Positions 23,987-35,071 of a stretch of DNA of 64,000 nt are shown piece by piece. The DNA comes from Earliella scabrosa (taxonomy: Eukaryota; Basidiomycota; Agaricomycetes; Polyporales; Polyporaceae). The notes under the pieces were generated by a model. The model worked only from the letters and a program-made list of their open reading frames with translations, was not told the origin of the DNA and did not search any database. Within the stretch, counting starts at the first letter, position 1. Each line of letters starts with the position of its first letter. The DNA lies in NCBI GenBank assembly GCA_022605405.1, contig JABYQQ010000030.1, positions 248,001 through 312,000 of the forward strand. Direction: 5' to 3'. A program made the position numbers and the translations under genes.

Positions 23987-24850
23987 ATACTACTGAGCTG
24001 TTGTATGTACATTGAAGTATAGAAATTGACAATTATTGCAACTTTTCAAACAATTGATCCATGTATCAGCCAGGATGAGACCACTAGCTTATACTGCAGA
24101 AGGTATCAATGATTATCCTCCTGCGCTCTGTGAGGTCTTGTTATGGTACATACAACTTTCACTCTCCATAGACAATGTAGTGTTTCTGAAGTTGTGTAGA
24201 ATATTATGTATCATTGAAACCACACAATATAGTGGTTATATGCTGTACTAGTGCTGTAATATTCTGAGCTGCTTGTGCTTCATGGATGAACAAATGCTAT
24301 ACAGAAAGACATTGAGAAGCCAAAGATCAGCGCATAGTCAAACTAGAATTTAAATACTGCAACAAATAAATACTGTGTTGAGGTGACAGAAATAAGCTAG
24401 TATGGTAAGCAAAACAGAGTGGCATGCTATGCTGCATAAAGCCCTGTGCAATGAGCTTGTTCTTGGTGTATCTGAAGCTCCAATAGTTCACAATGTGCCA
24501 TTTAAAGTCTGTCAAGGGTCTGGCTTACTGGCTGTCTATACTATACTTGGAGAAGTTCATGATAAAAGTTCATGCACTGCAAAATGTCTTATATACACAT
24601 TATGAAGTAGAATGGAGAGATGAATGTGTCTGACATTTCTGACAGTAGTCAATGCTCAGTTCAAAAGAGGGTTGCATGAAATGATGTTTTATGCTTTGAT
24701 TAAAAGTGCAAAACCAAGTATATTTGAACTTAATTGTACAGCAACAGAGTGTTAATTGTGGATTATTCAGTCATTCATTAGCATCTTAATAGTTAATATC
24801 AAACATCTCATCAAACATGCCTGCCAGACATGGCCCACTCCCACTCAAGT
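23987..24850 (+). mobile_element. ATIR element D5, 3' part
   Basis: D-type sequence ending CATCAAACATGCCTGCCAGA..CCACTCAAGT at 24850. The TACG half is not present; G1 occupies the left side. The end lies inside a Helitron gene relic that continues at 24851. Confidence 0.7.
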
Positions 24851-25197
24851 TTGATCCCATGTACATGAGTGCTAACATTTCATCTAGCTTCTCTTGTGTT
24901 GGAGGTAAGACCTTGTAAATCTTGGGCATAGACAGAGAGTGACTTGACTAACCATATTGTCCTTCATTTTAAGCTGCCAGAGACATGAACTTTTACAATA
25001 CAAATGTTGTGTTTAATGCACAAAATGAGTAGCTTTTTAGTCCAACTCAAGCCTTGAAGTTGGGGTGGTACTTCTCCAATCCACAGCTCATTCGCCAGAC
25101 TATCATGAGGCATCTTTTCTATTCTCAAGTCTTTGAGGCAATCAGAGCAGATGTCATTGCATTTTAGAACCAGCACAGATCCTGGCAAATCTTTCAT
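24851..25197 (-). pseudogene. Helitron-encoded protein relic 1 (DUF6570 region)
   Basis: Minus strand reads ICSDCLKDLRIEKMPHDSLA, NELWIGEVPPQLQGL and, in a shifted frame, MPKIYKVLPPTQEKLDEMLA followed by LMYMGS. This is the CxxC..LANxLWIGxVPxxL..PxIYxxLPPxxEELDE order of the DUF6570 domain found in Helitron (rolling-circle) proteins. A frameshift lies near 24955. The gene is cut at 24850 by D5. Replicase and helicase domains are not in the window. Confidence 0.75.
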
Positions 25198-25348
25198 AGT
25201 CTTGATCTAGGTGGACTCATTACCCCATCTTCAGGATCTGGACTTTGCCACATTATGTGCTGTTGTCAACACGTCAACATCTGCAAACAACACATCTCGC
25301 GCAAAGTGAGCGCTCCGCCTCTGTGCAGGCTGTCTCTCTTGACGGTTC

Positions 25349-27125
25349 ATGTCTGCGACGGCCCCTCGCTTTCTATTCTCTTCCCAGGAGGGCTTCGCCA
25401 TTGTCCGTGAGGTTATCGCTGGCTCTCCTCTTGGTTACACACCCCATGACTACCAGATTGAGGGTGTTTGCGAAGGCCTGGATGGCGCTAACCTCATTGC
25501 AGTGCTGCCCACCGGTGGAGGCAAAACGGGTTACTACACCATGTACATGCTTGTCCTACTTGTGCTGTCACAGAACTCGCAGTACCAAGATCACGCTCGT
25601 TGCAGTGTCCCGGCTGATCCGTGCATGGTGATGGTATTCCCAACTAATGGTCTCGAGGAGGAACAGGTATTACGATTGATGAGGGTACCGAAGAAATCGT
25701 TCTTTAGGGGACGACATTGCCACTTAGGTGCCAAACGTCTTTTCGACCCTGTGGGAACAACATTGAGACTCCGCTTACTCTCTACTTATGCTGTGCTTTC
25801 AGATGACATAAGCGCCAGTAACAAAGTTTATTACCATCAAACCCTGACACAGGGTTAGGGCGAGCGCTATTAGGGTCACATTGACGCCCTGAGCACAGCT
25901 TGCCTTTGTATGGCTAGTAGCTGTGGCAGTGATTATCAGTATTAATCCAATCATAGCTCTATTAAAGGCCGTCAAAATGAGCCCACTTTCATAATATTTG
26001 GATAAGAACTGGCTGAGATATGGCCACAACAGTGTTTATACAATCTGTCACACTACAGTGCCTGTTGGCTAAAAATAGCACTTGGTCGCGGTTTCGCTTG
26101 CAAGCGAAACCGCGACCATTCGGATTTTCGGGTCCGACGGGCGCTTATTTTGCGGTCACATGACTTACATAATTGACTGCAGTGCTTCAAGCGAGCTTCT
26201 ATGCCACTATATCTCTATGTATATATAGACTTGTTATATATCATTAGAAGCGCATCTAATAGGCGGTCTTTTACAAGTTGCTTATGTAATATTTGCGTAT
26301 AATGCTGGCTTACAAACAAGTAAACACTGTCTATTACTTTTGTTTGCTTAGCAAAAAATATGATATTATATGTCATAAAGATCACAAAAAATGAGCTCTA
26401 TCTGATGGTGCAATACACACAAGGTTATATGCATCCAGTTCTGCTGAAAATTTGAGTTAGTGTTATTAAATGCATACAATTTCAATCATGACTGTAGAGA
26501 AATATCCAGAGACTGTTTCAAATGTGCATCTTAAAAAGAGGTTTTGCATTAGTTGTTCAGTCATCAACTTCACCAGCAAGTCAAGAATAGCATTGAATAA
26601 TTGGTTAGCAGAAGCATTGATCCAAATGCTTTATCAGTTTGCTTCACTGCTTGAGGCTCACTTGAGTGCCATAATATTATTTATTACTAGCTGTGATAGT
26701 TAGTTATTTGTGATATTAGTGAGACTGTAACAATAGCATATGCATTGAGGAAGAACCTAGAAAACCTTAGTTAGACAGGCAAGTTGAATGAAAAAACAGG
26801 TTGTGTACAAACTACAAACAGTGATATACCAAAATCTCATCAATCGTTTTTGCCATTATGGCCCATTTCAAACCAAGTGTTCCAGTTACGCTCAATCACA
26901 TTTGGACTCGATGTATGCTCATATCTCTCTCAGGCTTCTGTCTTCAAACGTGCCAGGATCAAAGCACTTGTCATCAATGCAGAGTCCTCATCTCGAGCGC
27001 GTCGGACAGGGACGGATCTCTGGACTGTAGCTAGATGCAATGTGTCCATAATTCTGCTTTCACCTGAACAGCTTGCATCCCTGGGATTCGAGTCACTCCT
27101 GCAGAGCCCGGCTTTCCAGAACAGA
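25349..27125 (+). pseudogene. RecQ-like/DEAD helicase gene, N-terminal part only
   Basis: Exon 1 (25349-25666) begins MSATAPRFLFSSQEGFAIVR and contains HDYQIEGVCEGLDGANLIAV and the Walker A loop LPTGGGKTGYYTMYM, then VFPTNGLEEEQ. Exon 2 (26934-27125) resumes ASVFKRARIKALVINAES and includes SIILLSPEQLASLGFESLL. The intron (25667-26933) contains element B3; without B3 it is 59 nt and begins GTATGT. The gene is cut at 27125 inside the first RecA-like domain, before any DEAH box, by the start of truncated element E2. This helicase family is highly repeated in basidiomycetes. No catalytic protein can be made from this fragment. Confidence 0.8.
25671..26878 (+). mobile_element. ATIR element B3 inside a helicase intron, 1208 bp
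   Basis: TACGATTGATGAG at 25671 after T25670; ends TTTCAAACCAAGT at 26878. Excision gives CAG|GTATGTTCCAG, a canonical fungal donor, so no duplicated base is needed. Contains the perfect 26 bp palindrome centred near 26104 (B1 and B2 have C-to-T/G-to-A changed versions), which makes B3 the best-preserved B copy. Confidence 0.9.
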
Positions 27126-28054
27126 TATGATCTGTGCCCATGGAAATTGTTTTGTATCTCAGCTTACAGTAGTAAGTAGCAGTACTTACTAGATAAGTAC
27201 AGTTAAACGCCACATAAGCGCCCAGAGCACAGCCATCACTTAGACACTGTTTTGGGCGCTCTTGGGCGCTTTTTTCACGCATGACATCACACTGTGACAT
27301 TGTCACTTACATTGTATAACTTCAGTAACTTCTTACTGTGTGGTGCTATCATCACATATTGTATATCATTCTGTTCGCATTTTACAGCCCTATTTGAATA
27401 AAGTATTTACAAAATACAATCATTAATGGATGAGTCAATATTTGTGTTATACTGCTGTAGCTAGATATATATTTTTGACAACACCACACCACTATATTTA
27501 AATGTATTACACTAATTCATTAACTAACAAGAGATGACCAGTCACCTATACTCTGCTACTTATATTAATTGTGTGATGCTGCTGCAATAGTTACTATATT
27601 TCTCTCTTGCTCTTATATAAATCAATCCACAGAAGTAATTCCACGATGCTGTGTGTTTATGGAACACATCAAGTAGGGTATACTACTATGAAGGATGTAA
27701 AGATAAACATTAACTCCTTAATTGACTGGTAGTAGATGTTTTATTAGACTTCGATAACATGTTTGCAAATCATAGCATTCTTGAGCTGTTCATTGATTAA
27801 TTGATGTATATCAAATGGTCTTCATTATTTATGTTAAACTTCTATGTTTTGATTGAATACATTCAAGAACTGATATAACAGTGGAGACATTATGCAAGAA
27901 TTGTGTTGAATAGAAAGCTTAACTTGCTTTAATTGCTAATATTCATACCATCCATCTTCTGCTCTATCTTTGTATAAACACAGATGCAATATGTATGTAG
28001 CAATTCAACATTCATCAATCGTTCATGCCAGACGTGGCCCACTTTGAACCAAGT
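27126..28054 (+). mobile_element. ATIR element E2, 5'-truncated
   Basis: Matches E1 from TATGATCTGTGCCCATGG (E1 about 60632) to CATCAATCGTTCATGCCAGA..GAACCAAGT at 28054. Missing about 60 bp of the TACG end. The 5' edge is fused directly to helicase exon 2. Confidence 0.8.
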
Positions 28055-29018
28055 GTGACTTGGTCAAATGCTGCACTTGCAGACCTTGCACACAACATTC
28101 TTCTACATCCTTAGCTTGCAGAACGTGCGTCTCAGGCTCCCTTGTCTCTCACATTGCAGAGCTCTGGTTGGACTGTTGGGGAAATGGGAGGCTCATGGTC
28201 GCGTGTGTTATTGTGAAATGGTGTTGTGTGCAGGGCCAAGGCATCGGTGGAGCACAGCTGTCATCTGTGGAAAGGTCATGCAAAGGTCTGGTGTGAAGTT
28301 GTATCACAGGGTGCAGGTCGATGAAATTAGAGCATGGCCAGTGCTAGTGCACAACAGCACATCTGTGAGAACATTGTTCACACCAGGGATGTACTGTCCC
28401 TCAAAGTCAAACTCCGAGATCTTCTCAAGCCACCACAAGACTGAGTTCAGGTTTGTGTCTGCACATGTAAGCAGTGTTCAAACTTTCTCTTACAACTTGC
28501 ACAGCGCACACAGCTCTGATGCTGCACCAATGGTGTGACCCAATGCTGATTTGCCTGATGTGCATGCTGACGATCAGAGCCTCGATCATGCAGAAGATTC
28601 TCTTGGCAGCCCGCATACAGGAATAACTGCATCAAGCCAGAACAGCGGCAGCAGCTCTGCATAGTTTTCCATCATGTCTTGCTCATCTGCAGTGCATTGC
28701 GCTTTACTAGCTTTGGGTAGTGTATGCGCAGTTCTACATCAACAGGTTGGTGCCGGCTTGATTTACTCATAGCATTCTCAGACAATCATTGCACTACAGC
28801 GCATACGTAGACCAAGACATTAGGATGCGTGCAGCATAATGTAATACACTACAACGGGCTCCTGCCGCCATCGTGCTCGGAGAGGATCTATTGTTGGCAT
28901 CGCTCTGGAAGTGCAACATTGACCTTGTTGCCCTTGTAAGCGGTGTGATACCTTCTGTATGAGTCTTTCATTTGCAGCACAATATCTGCAGGGATGGCAT
29001 GGTGTATGCTGGGATGGC
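28055..29018 (-). pseudogene. Ty3/gypsy-type pol relic (RNase H region)
   Basis: At 28354-28442 the minus strand reads VLWWLEKISEFDFEGQYIPG then VNNVLTDVL, closely following the end of Ty3/gypsy RNase H ('rwlekLseFdFxixYiPGxxNxvaDaLSR'). The rest is broken by stops and frame changes; frames toward 29018 show no further clear motif. A hAT-like element interrupts the same DNA at 29027. Confidence 0.5.
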
Positions 29019-29026
29019 AGTGGCAC

Positions 29027-29743
29027 TAGTGTTGCAGGGTCCAGTTCTACGACCAGTCGAGAACTGCAATATGACCTGACCAGAACTGAAAAGAACCGGA
29101 CCAGAACCGGAAAATTATCAGTCAAGTTATCGGTTCAGTTCCAGTTATTTTTTTCAGCTGTATATCAGAACCGGTCCATAACCGGTCCCGACCGGTCATG
29201 AACCGGTACAAATAGTAACCCATATTGTAGCCAATAATTCTACGATTCCAACGGTATATAACACTATATACTTTGAATGAGAATTGAGGGTGCTAGAATC
29301 AAAATAAACTTGCCCATTTTGGAACAGATGAGCTGTCTTTTGAGCTGACAAATGCCAACACACCCAATCTGGTAGCATAGGCGCCGGGTTCAGCGCCCAA
29401 GCACCCGCGGAAAACTCCGAAAACAAACCATTTGTCCCAATATGGGCAAGTTTATTATGAACATAGGACGTTCAGTTTTGATCTAAAACATATATTCATA
29501 TATACTGTTAGATTCCCACAGCTCTGGGCTACGTTTTCAGCAAAAGTTGAAATTTCAGCACAGCCGCTTTTCAACCAGTCAAGGACCGGTCATAACCGAG
29601 AACCAGACTGAGGTTCGGTTCGGTTATGGTAGAACCAAACATTTGGTCCGGTTCTCTCAAATCGGACTGGTCAAGTTCGGTTAAAAGTCCGGTTATCTCC
29701 GGAGGGGTCAAAAAACCGAACTTGACCGGACCCTGCAACACTA
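29027..29743. mobile_element. hAT-like non-autonomous element, copy 1, 717 bp
   Basis: TIRs TAGTGTTGCAGGGTCC at both ends, fitting the hAT 5'-YARNG rule. Exact 8 bp duplication AGTGGCAC at 29019-29026 and 29744-29751. The interior includes a foldback block (AAACTTGCCCATTTTGG facing CCAATATGGGCAAGTTT) and ACCGGT-rich subterminal arrays. No transposase. Confidence 0.85.
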
Positions 29744-29751
29744 AGTGGCAC

Positions 29752-30218
29752 TGCATCCTGCAGATTGAGTACATACTGTCCTTTTCCAACATATGGGTGG
29801 GTGGTGCGTTTCTGAGATTGTTCCCACTATGTTTGGGTTCGTTGGCATGCATCTGCAGATGTCCATATTCTCTCGTAGGACTCCTGATAAGCAGTGCATC
29901 AGCAAGGTGGACCATGCGTGGACTGGGTGCACGGACAGAAGGTGCTGAACATGTGCAGGGTGACGACACCATGAGCGCTAATATACGCAACAGACCCGGT
30001 GCGCTGTTTCAGCGTAGTGCACCAAGCAGATTTTGCAGATCACAGAGTCACATCTAGACATGCAGTGCAATGGTTGGGCAACCTAGCACCTCTGGCATTT
30101 TCTCTTGCGCATCCAGTCTGCATATTGTTGGCACACACGGGATACACATCAGTGATTGTTTGAGACCCACAATAAACGTGTGCATTGCTCATGGAGTATT
30201 ACATACTTTTGGATGCCC
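29752..30218. other. Unassigned relic DNA
   Basis: Continues the interrupted sequence after copy 1 of the hAT-like element. Short frames on both strands without a convincing motif; probably older retroelement remains. Confidence 0.35.
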
Positions 30219-31142
30219 TTAGGTCTTACGCTCACACACAGTCCAGCGGTAGTGTGTGGTGCACTGCACCATGAACCCCTCATCTTTGCCCCACTCTAGC
30301 GCCTCCTCAACCAACCGTATCGTAAGCCTCTCCCACTGTTCGTTTATCTGCTGTAGCCATGACAGGAGCTTGGCTGTTGTAAGTCCATGCACCTGCTCAC
30401 CCCTCCACAGCTGCTGTCGAAGTTGCACAATGGCTGTCGGCCTCTCCAGTGGCCACTTGGGTGGAGGCCAGTGGTCTGTGCCCTTGAAGAGCTCAGAAGG
30501 TGCCACCGTGATGGCATTTGCAAGAACGCAAGAAAGATACTGTGGGGAGAGTGAAACATATGCCTCCTCCAGAGTAGAGAGGACACTGAGCCTGTTGGGG
30601 ATCTGCTCTGCTGGTGATGTTGCTACACGTGGCTCGGCATGTGTGGGCGAGTGCTCGATAGCGGTTGTTTCAGAGTGGCCACTGGATCCCGTGCCCCTGT
30701 GTCTTTCTGCAGTTGTTGCTGGGATGGAGAGGACAGAAAGTTCATTTGAATTGTGTGAGTGTGCCGGGCCACTCCATGGCATGATAGCGCCTTCTGCATG
30801 CAGGGTACGGATTGTGTCCTTGTAGACCTGCGCTGTAGATATGGTGCTGACACTTGGATCGGAACACTGTTCGGGGCTCGTCTGCATGGTGTCTGCAACT
30901 CTCCACCATTTGTCAGGGATCAGGGCAATGCTATATTGATTACATACATGAGCATGTTGTCTGCTCCTGCCATCTGTTCGAATGGCATGCTGACCTCCGG
31001 AAACCATTTTTGCACAGCAGTCATCTTGCCCTAGGGCATCATCTAGAGCGGTTGCCAGTCGTGCTGTACTTGAGCAGTTCAGCGTGAGCGCTCCCTTGAC
31101 GATCAAGCTTCTATCCATGCTCAACACCATGTCCCTGGCCAT
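30219..31142 (-). CDS. Unrecognised 307-residue open frame
   Basis: An uninterrupted minus-strand frame in a region of decayed repeats. The N-terminal half is mixed, the middle is Ser/Thr/Pro/His-rich (TTAERHRGTGSSGHSETTA), and the C-terminal third is amphipathic and probably helical (VQLRQQLWRGEQVHGL, LLSWLQQINEQWERLTIRLV). No zinc knuckle, signal peptide or membrane segment. Lying upstream of the RNase H relic on the same strand, it could be a retroelement gag-like protein, but no gag motif supports this. The start codon is simply the first Met. Confidence 0.35.
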   Translation of the reverse strand: MARDMVLSMDRSLIVKGALTLNCSSTARLATALDDALGQDDCCAKMVSGGQHAIRTDGRSRQHAHVCNQYSIALIPDKWWRVADTMQTSPEQCSDPSVSTISTAQVYKDTIRTLHAEGAIMPWSGPAHSHNSNELSVLSIPATTAERHRGTGSSGHSETTAIEHSPTHAEPRVATSPAEQIPNRLSVLSTLEEAYVSLSPQYLSCVLANAITVAPSELFKGTDHWPPPKWPLERPTAIVQLRQQLWRGEQVHGLTTAKLLSWLQQINEQWERLTIRLVEEALEWGKDEGFMVQCTTHYRWTVCERKT

Positions 31143-31502
31143 TGCAGTTCTGCTTAGGTAGGCATTGTAGGTGCATCTCTACTCCATCTAGCTATAGCTT
31201 GTAGTATAGCCTCAGGCTTTGATACTATGGGTGTCCATGTTCCTTGATACTAGTCTATGTGCGGCGCAATACATGTTGTTTCCTACATAATATGTCAACG
31301 TGTGAGAGTGAAGTGTCTATCCGTCTGTACAGTGTTTGCAATCATCAATGAATTAGTGATAATTAGCCACTTATTTCGGCAACTTGAGCTAAGTTAGTAC
31401 CTCACCTTTACAAAACTGTCAAAACGCTACACAGCAAGACTTAGCTCTATTATCAGCTCAATAGCAACAATTATCTCTAATCTGCATGGGGGGTTTTTCC
31501 TG
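31143..31502. other. No gene recognised
   Basis: AT-rich spacer with no repeat end or motif that I can support. Confidence 0.4.
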
Positions 31503-33362
31503 ATGCAAGTCTGACATGCGCGCCCTGCATCTCACGAGCTTCAACATCGACAAGCTCGACGACGAGCTCGTCCTCATGGCGCTCATCCGTGTGCTGCCTG
31601 TGAAGTACAACAGCCTGTGGCAGACGCTGCTGCTGAATGACTCCCTGACACTGGAGAAGCTCCAAGACACGTTCGTTGTGCTCGAGAACCAGCTTAGTGC
31701 ATCATTGTCGCTCCTCGTTCTCTCCCACGCCACTTCTGCTGTCACCTGCACGTTCTGCAGCCACCAGAACCACTCCGAGGCCGAGTGCTACTCCAACCAC
31801 AACACCAGCACAAAAGCGAAGGAGAAGGCCACTCGGCGCATGTAGTTCTACTCCCAAAAGCCAAAGCGCAAGGTAGAGATCTTCACGAGTCAATCCGCGG
31901 GTAAATGGGCGCCTATCAAAAAGCCCTGATTCAGAGCTTTCCAATGGTACCAAAATCATCACAAACGGACCAGAACTGGCAGAGATATGGATTAAACAAT
32001 CTGGCAAAGTTTGGCGGCAAAGGATCAAAAATTGACAGTTCTAGTCAAGTAAAAGTGCCACTTCTTGTCACAGATGCATCCACGGATACCCACGCACTTC
32101 TTGACCCCTTCTTACTTGACTAGTACCGTCAGGTTTTGATCTTTTGCCACCAAACTTTGCCAGATTGTTTAATCCATATCTCTGCCAGTTCTGGTCCGTT
32201 TGTGATGATTTTGGTACCGTTGGAAAGCTCTGAATCAGGGCTTTTTGATAGGCGCCCATTTACCCGCGGATTGACTCGTGAAGATCTCTAGCGCAAGGAG
32301 AACACAGCCGAGGCGTCCAAGGACACGTCGGAGACACCCCAGGAGTTCACTGGAGTGGTGACTGTGAGTGCTGGTTGTGCCTCTGTGCTGCTGTCTGTCT
32401 CAGACTGTGCTTTGTGGCTCTCTTCGCTGGCAGCAGCTAACTGGAACACCAACACAGGTGCTTCTGCACACATGACTCTGCATTGCCACTGGTTTTGCTC
32501 GTACTCGCTCCACACCATCCCCATCCACCTTGCCAACTCGCACATCATCTACTTGGCAGGGCTAGGGTCTGTGGTGTTTCAGCCGGCGGAGAGGGACAGT
32601 GTTCAACCACCTGCGGTTGTACTACACGATGTCTTGCATGTTTCTGCGCTTGCCAGCAATCTACTGTCTGTCTTCCACCTCACATGCAAGAAGGGCTACA
32701 CGGTCGCACTTCAGGTATTGCGCGCGCTGTTCTACCACAAGGGTCAGCTGCGCTTCAAAGCGCAGGTCAACCAGCACGACGTTGGCTACGTCCTTGGCCA
32801 CACGATCACTCAGCCGAACAACACGCTCTCCACGTCAACTGCCTGTGAGGAGGACATCACACTTTGGCACCAGCATTGCTCACATGCGAACCTTGACGAC
32901 CTCCGAGTGGCAATCTGCAAGGGCCTTGTTTCTGGCCTCACAATCTGCTCAAAGTGTCAGCCAGTTGGCTGTCTGGCCTACGTGCTCGTGTGCAAGAAGG
33001 ACTGCAGCCGCACACATGCAAGTGCATCTTTGTTGGGTACCCTGAGGGCACAAAGGCATGGTGCTTCTGGGATCCTGCTGCAAAGAAGTTCCTCATCTCC
33101 TTGCATGCTGTCTTTGACGAGCGCTGCTTCCCAGGGAACTTGCCATTCATCAATGTCTTTGATGTCCGCTGGACCAGGGAACTTGCCATTCATTAATGTC
33201 TTTGATGTCCGCTGGACCAGGTCGGCATCCCCAGAGCGGCAGAGGACGCAGATGAGCCATCAGAGGATGTGCCCAGCGTGCCAGAGCTGCACGATCAGGG
33301 GGGAGATGACTCGGATGATTCTGCACCTCCAGCACCTTCTGCACCTCCTGCACCACAAAAAA
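31503..33362 (+). pseudogene. Ty1/copia relic, copy 2
   Basis: Aligns with copy 1 (minus strand) from the gag C-terminal part (MRALHLTSFNIDKLDDELVL) through an intact CCHC knuckle (CTFCSHQNHSEAEC), protease (WNTNTGASAHMT, first Asp of DTGA changed to Asn) and the pre-integrase finger. It then jumps from CSKCQPV to GCLAYVLV, deleting nearly the whole integrase core, and fades in the Pro-rich linker. Stops and G-to-A/C-to-T changes are frequent. A stretch of about 43 bp (33134-33220) is tandemly duplicated. A 417 bp foldback element sits at 31874-32290. Confidence 0.75.
31874..32290. mobile_element. hAT-like foldback MITE, 417 bp
   Basis: TIR begins TAGAGATCTTCACGAGTC (YARNG). The two arms are complementary for nearly their full length (about 180 bp each), around a loop of roughly 50 nt near 32082. 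Exact 8 bp duplication GCGCAAGG at 31866-31873 and 32291-32298. Excision restores the copia reading CAAAGCGCAAGGAGAA of copy 1. Confidence 0.92.
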
Positions 33363-33447
33363 CTCCTCAATCTTCTTGACAAGCTCTGCAAACTCGTCAT
33401 CGGTCTTGACGATGAGAGCATTGCTTTTGCTATGATAGAGTTCAGCA

Positions 33448-33738
33448 TAAGGCTGAGCACGGATCTACCCAGCGCATATTGTGCACCTACCGTGTAGCCC
33501 TTTTTCCGGGCTTTCTAACAGTACCAGTTTCACTCCAGGGATCCGGATCCATGACACTGCTGTGCCTCTGAAGGTCACACTTCTTGATGGATCAACTTGA
33601 AACTTTGTGGGATTGTTTATTGAATATCTCCCTCACTTTTCATCTGTTTGGGATGAAACTGGTACCATTGGAAAGCCCGGAAAAAGGGCTACACGCTAGG
33701 TGCACAATATGTGCCGGATAGATCCGTGCTCAGTCTTA
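33448..33738. mobile_element. hAT-like foldback MITE, 291 bp
   Basis: Ends TAAGGCTGAGCACGGATC and its near complement (TAAGACTGAGCACGGATC on the other strand). Exact 8 bp duplication GTTCAGCA at 33440-33447 and 33739-33746. Arms carry GTGTAGCCCTTTTTCCGGGC and its mirror. Shares its TIR with 39196-39442 and 51626-51857. Confidence 0.92.
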
Positions 33739-33746
33739 GTTCAGCA

Positions 33747-34270
33747 AATGCCAATCACAATCAAATAGTGCAGAACTTGCATGCAACCACCCTTGTAATG
33801 ATACTTGAAGAGATAGACATGTCGATCAGAGACCACCAACTCGGTAATGGAGTACTTGCACAGAATTGCTCACAAAAACTCGAGGTACTTGCCCTTGGCT
33901 GGGGTGAACTGAAGTTCCTTTGTTTTGAAATCTTTGGTAACCTAACCTTGAGAGACCTAGCATTCTTCCTTGTGGGAGCATTGGGCATCGATGCCGGAGA
34001 ATGGGTGATGTGGTACGTCATAGAGACTGAAAAGACAACTGGTCTGCCACCAGAAGCCAGAGCCGGAGAGAGAGAACGGGCAGGAGAGGAGGGGTTAGAC
34101 ACCATGTTTACATATATAAGCTATTTGCAAACTGATTATATACGGCACAATGGAGGGAGAGCAGTGCTGGATGCAGTACAAGAAGTGCTTTGCCAGCGTG
34201 GCACCAGGTGCATTCGTATGGGCACCTATTCCGGCAACGCCCGACCCGGGCGTCAGAACCCACACGCAAG
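33747..34270 (+). pseudogene. Unrecognised gene remnant
   Basis: Without the MITE, a frame upstream (LVIGLDDESIAFAMIEFSKC) can be linked, after a frame change, to EEIDMSIRDHQLGNGVLAQN and LEVLALGWGELKFLCFEIFG, up to about 34106. It looks like real coding sequence but I do not know the family. Downstream it meets a Helitron relic on the opposite strand. Confidence 0.35.
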
Positions 34271-34410
34271 AAATGTGATTCTGTATCAATATGAACATTG
34301 CTGTACTCCAAGACATTATCATTTTATCTGTCCAGCTTACACCTGAAGTTCTTTTGGAACTTCCCCTATTCATAGTTCATTTGCCAGTGCATTTACAGTT
34401 TTTTGACCAT
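34271..34410 (-). pseudogene. Helitron-encoded protein relic 2, downstream part
   Basis: Minus strand reads NALANEL, a stop, IGEVPKELQ, matching LANELWIGEVPPQLQ of relic 1. It is separated by element E3 from its upstream half (38105-38767). Confidence 0.7.
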
Positions 34411-35071
34411 TACGAGTGATGAGGTACAAAGAAATTGTTCTTTATGCAGCCAGACTCCAGCCAGACAGATGTCACAACAATCCTCATCTGTGGGAACAAT
34501 GTTAAAACTCAGCTTACAGCAGTAAGTAGAGTTACTTACCAGATAAGTGCATGTAAGCGCCAAATAAGCACCTATAGCACAGCCACCATTTAGACGCTAT
34601 TTTGGGCGCTTTAGGGCACTTTTCTGATTTGTGACATCACACTGTGTGACACTGTCACTACCACTGTACTACTTCAACTACTGTACTACTTCAATAACTT
34701 CTTACTATGTGGTGCTATCACCATGTATTATATATCATTCTGTTCACATTTTATAGCTCTCTTCATGTCAATGACTCATTAAGTACTATCAACAACAACT
34801 AAATCACCAGATGCAGTACACTGTTATAGCCCAACATGTGACATGTTCCCTAGTTTCACTTCATTTTTTCCAGATTCTTCCTTCCTTCTTTCATCACACC
34901 ACACTACTGTGTCTCAATGTATTACATTACATAAATGAAGTTAGATATGTTCAACAATTGATCAAATTTGAACAGTCACGCATACTCTACAACATTCACT
35001 GTGATGCTGTATAGATGATTCATCTTCTATCAATCAATTTATAAAAGGAGTTGCATGATGTTGTACTTCTG

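Noticed and set aside
26470..26703. Small proteins inside B elements (also at 2807-3040 on the other strand)
   Set aside because: The frame recurs only because the element is repeated; no conserved motif, and B2 carries stops and changes at the same place.
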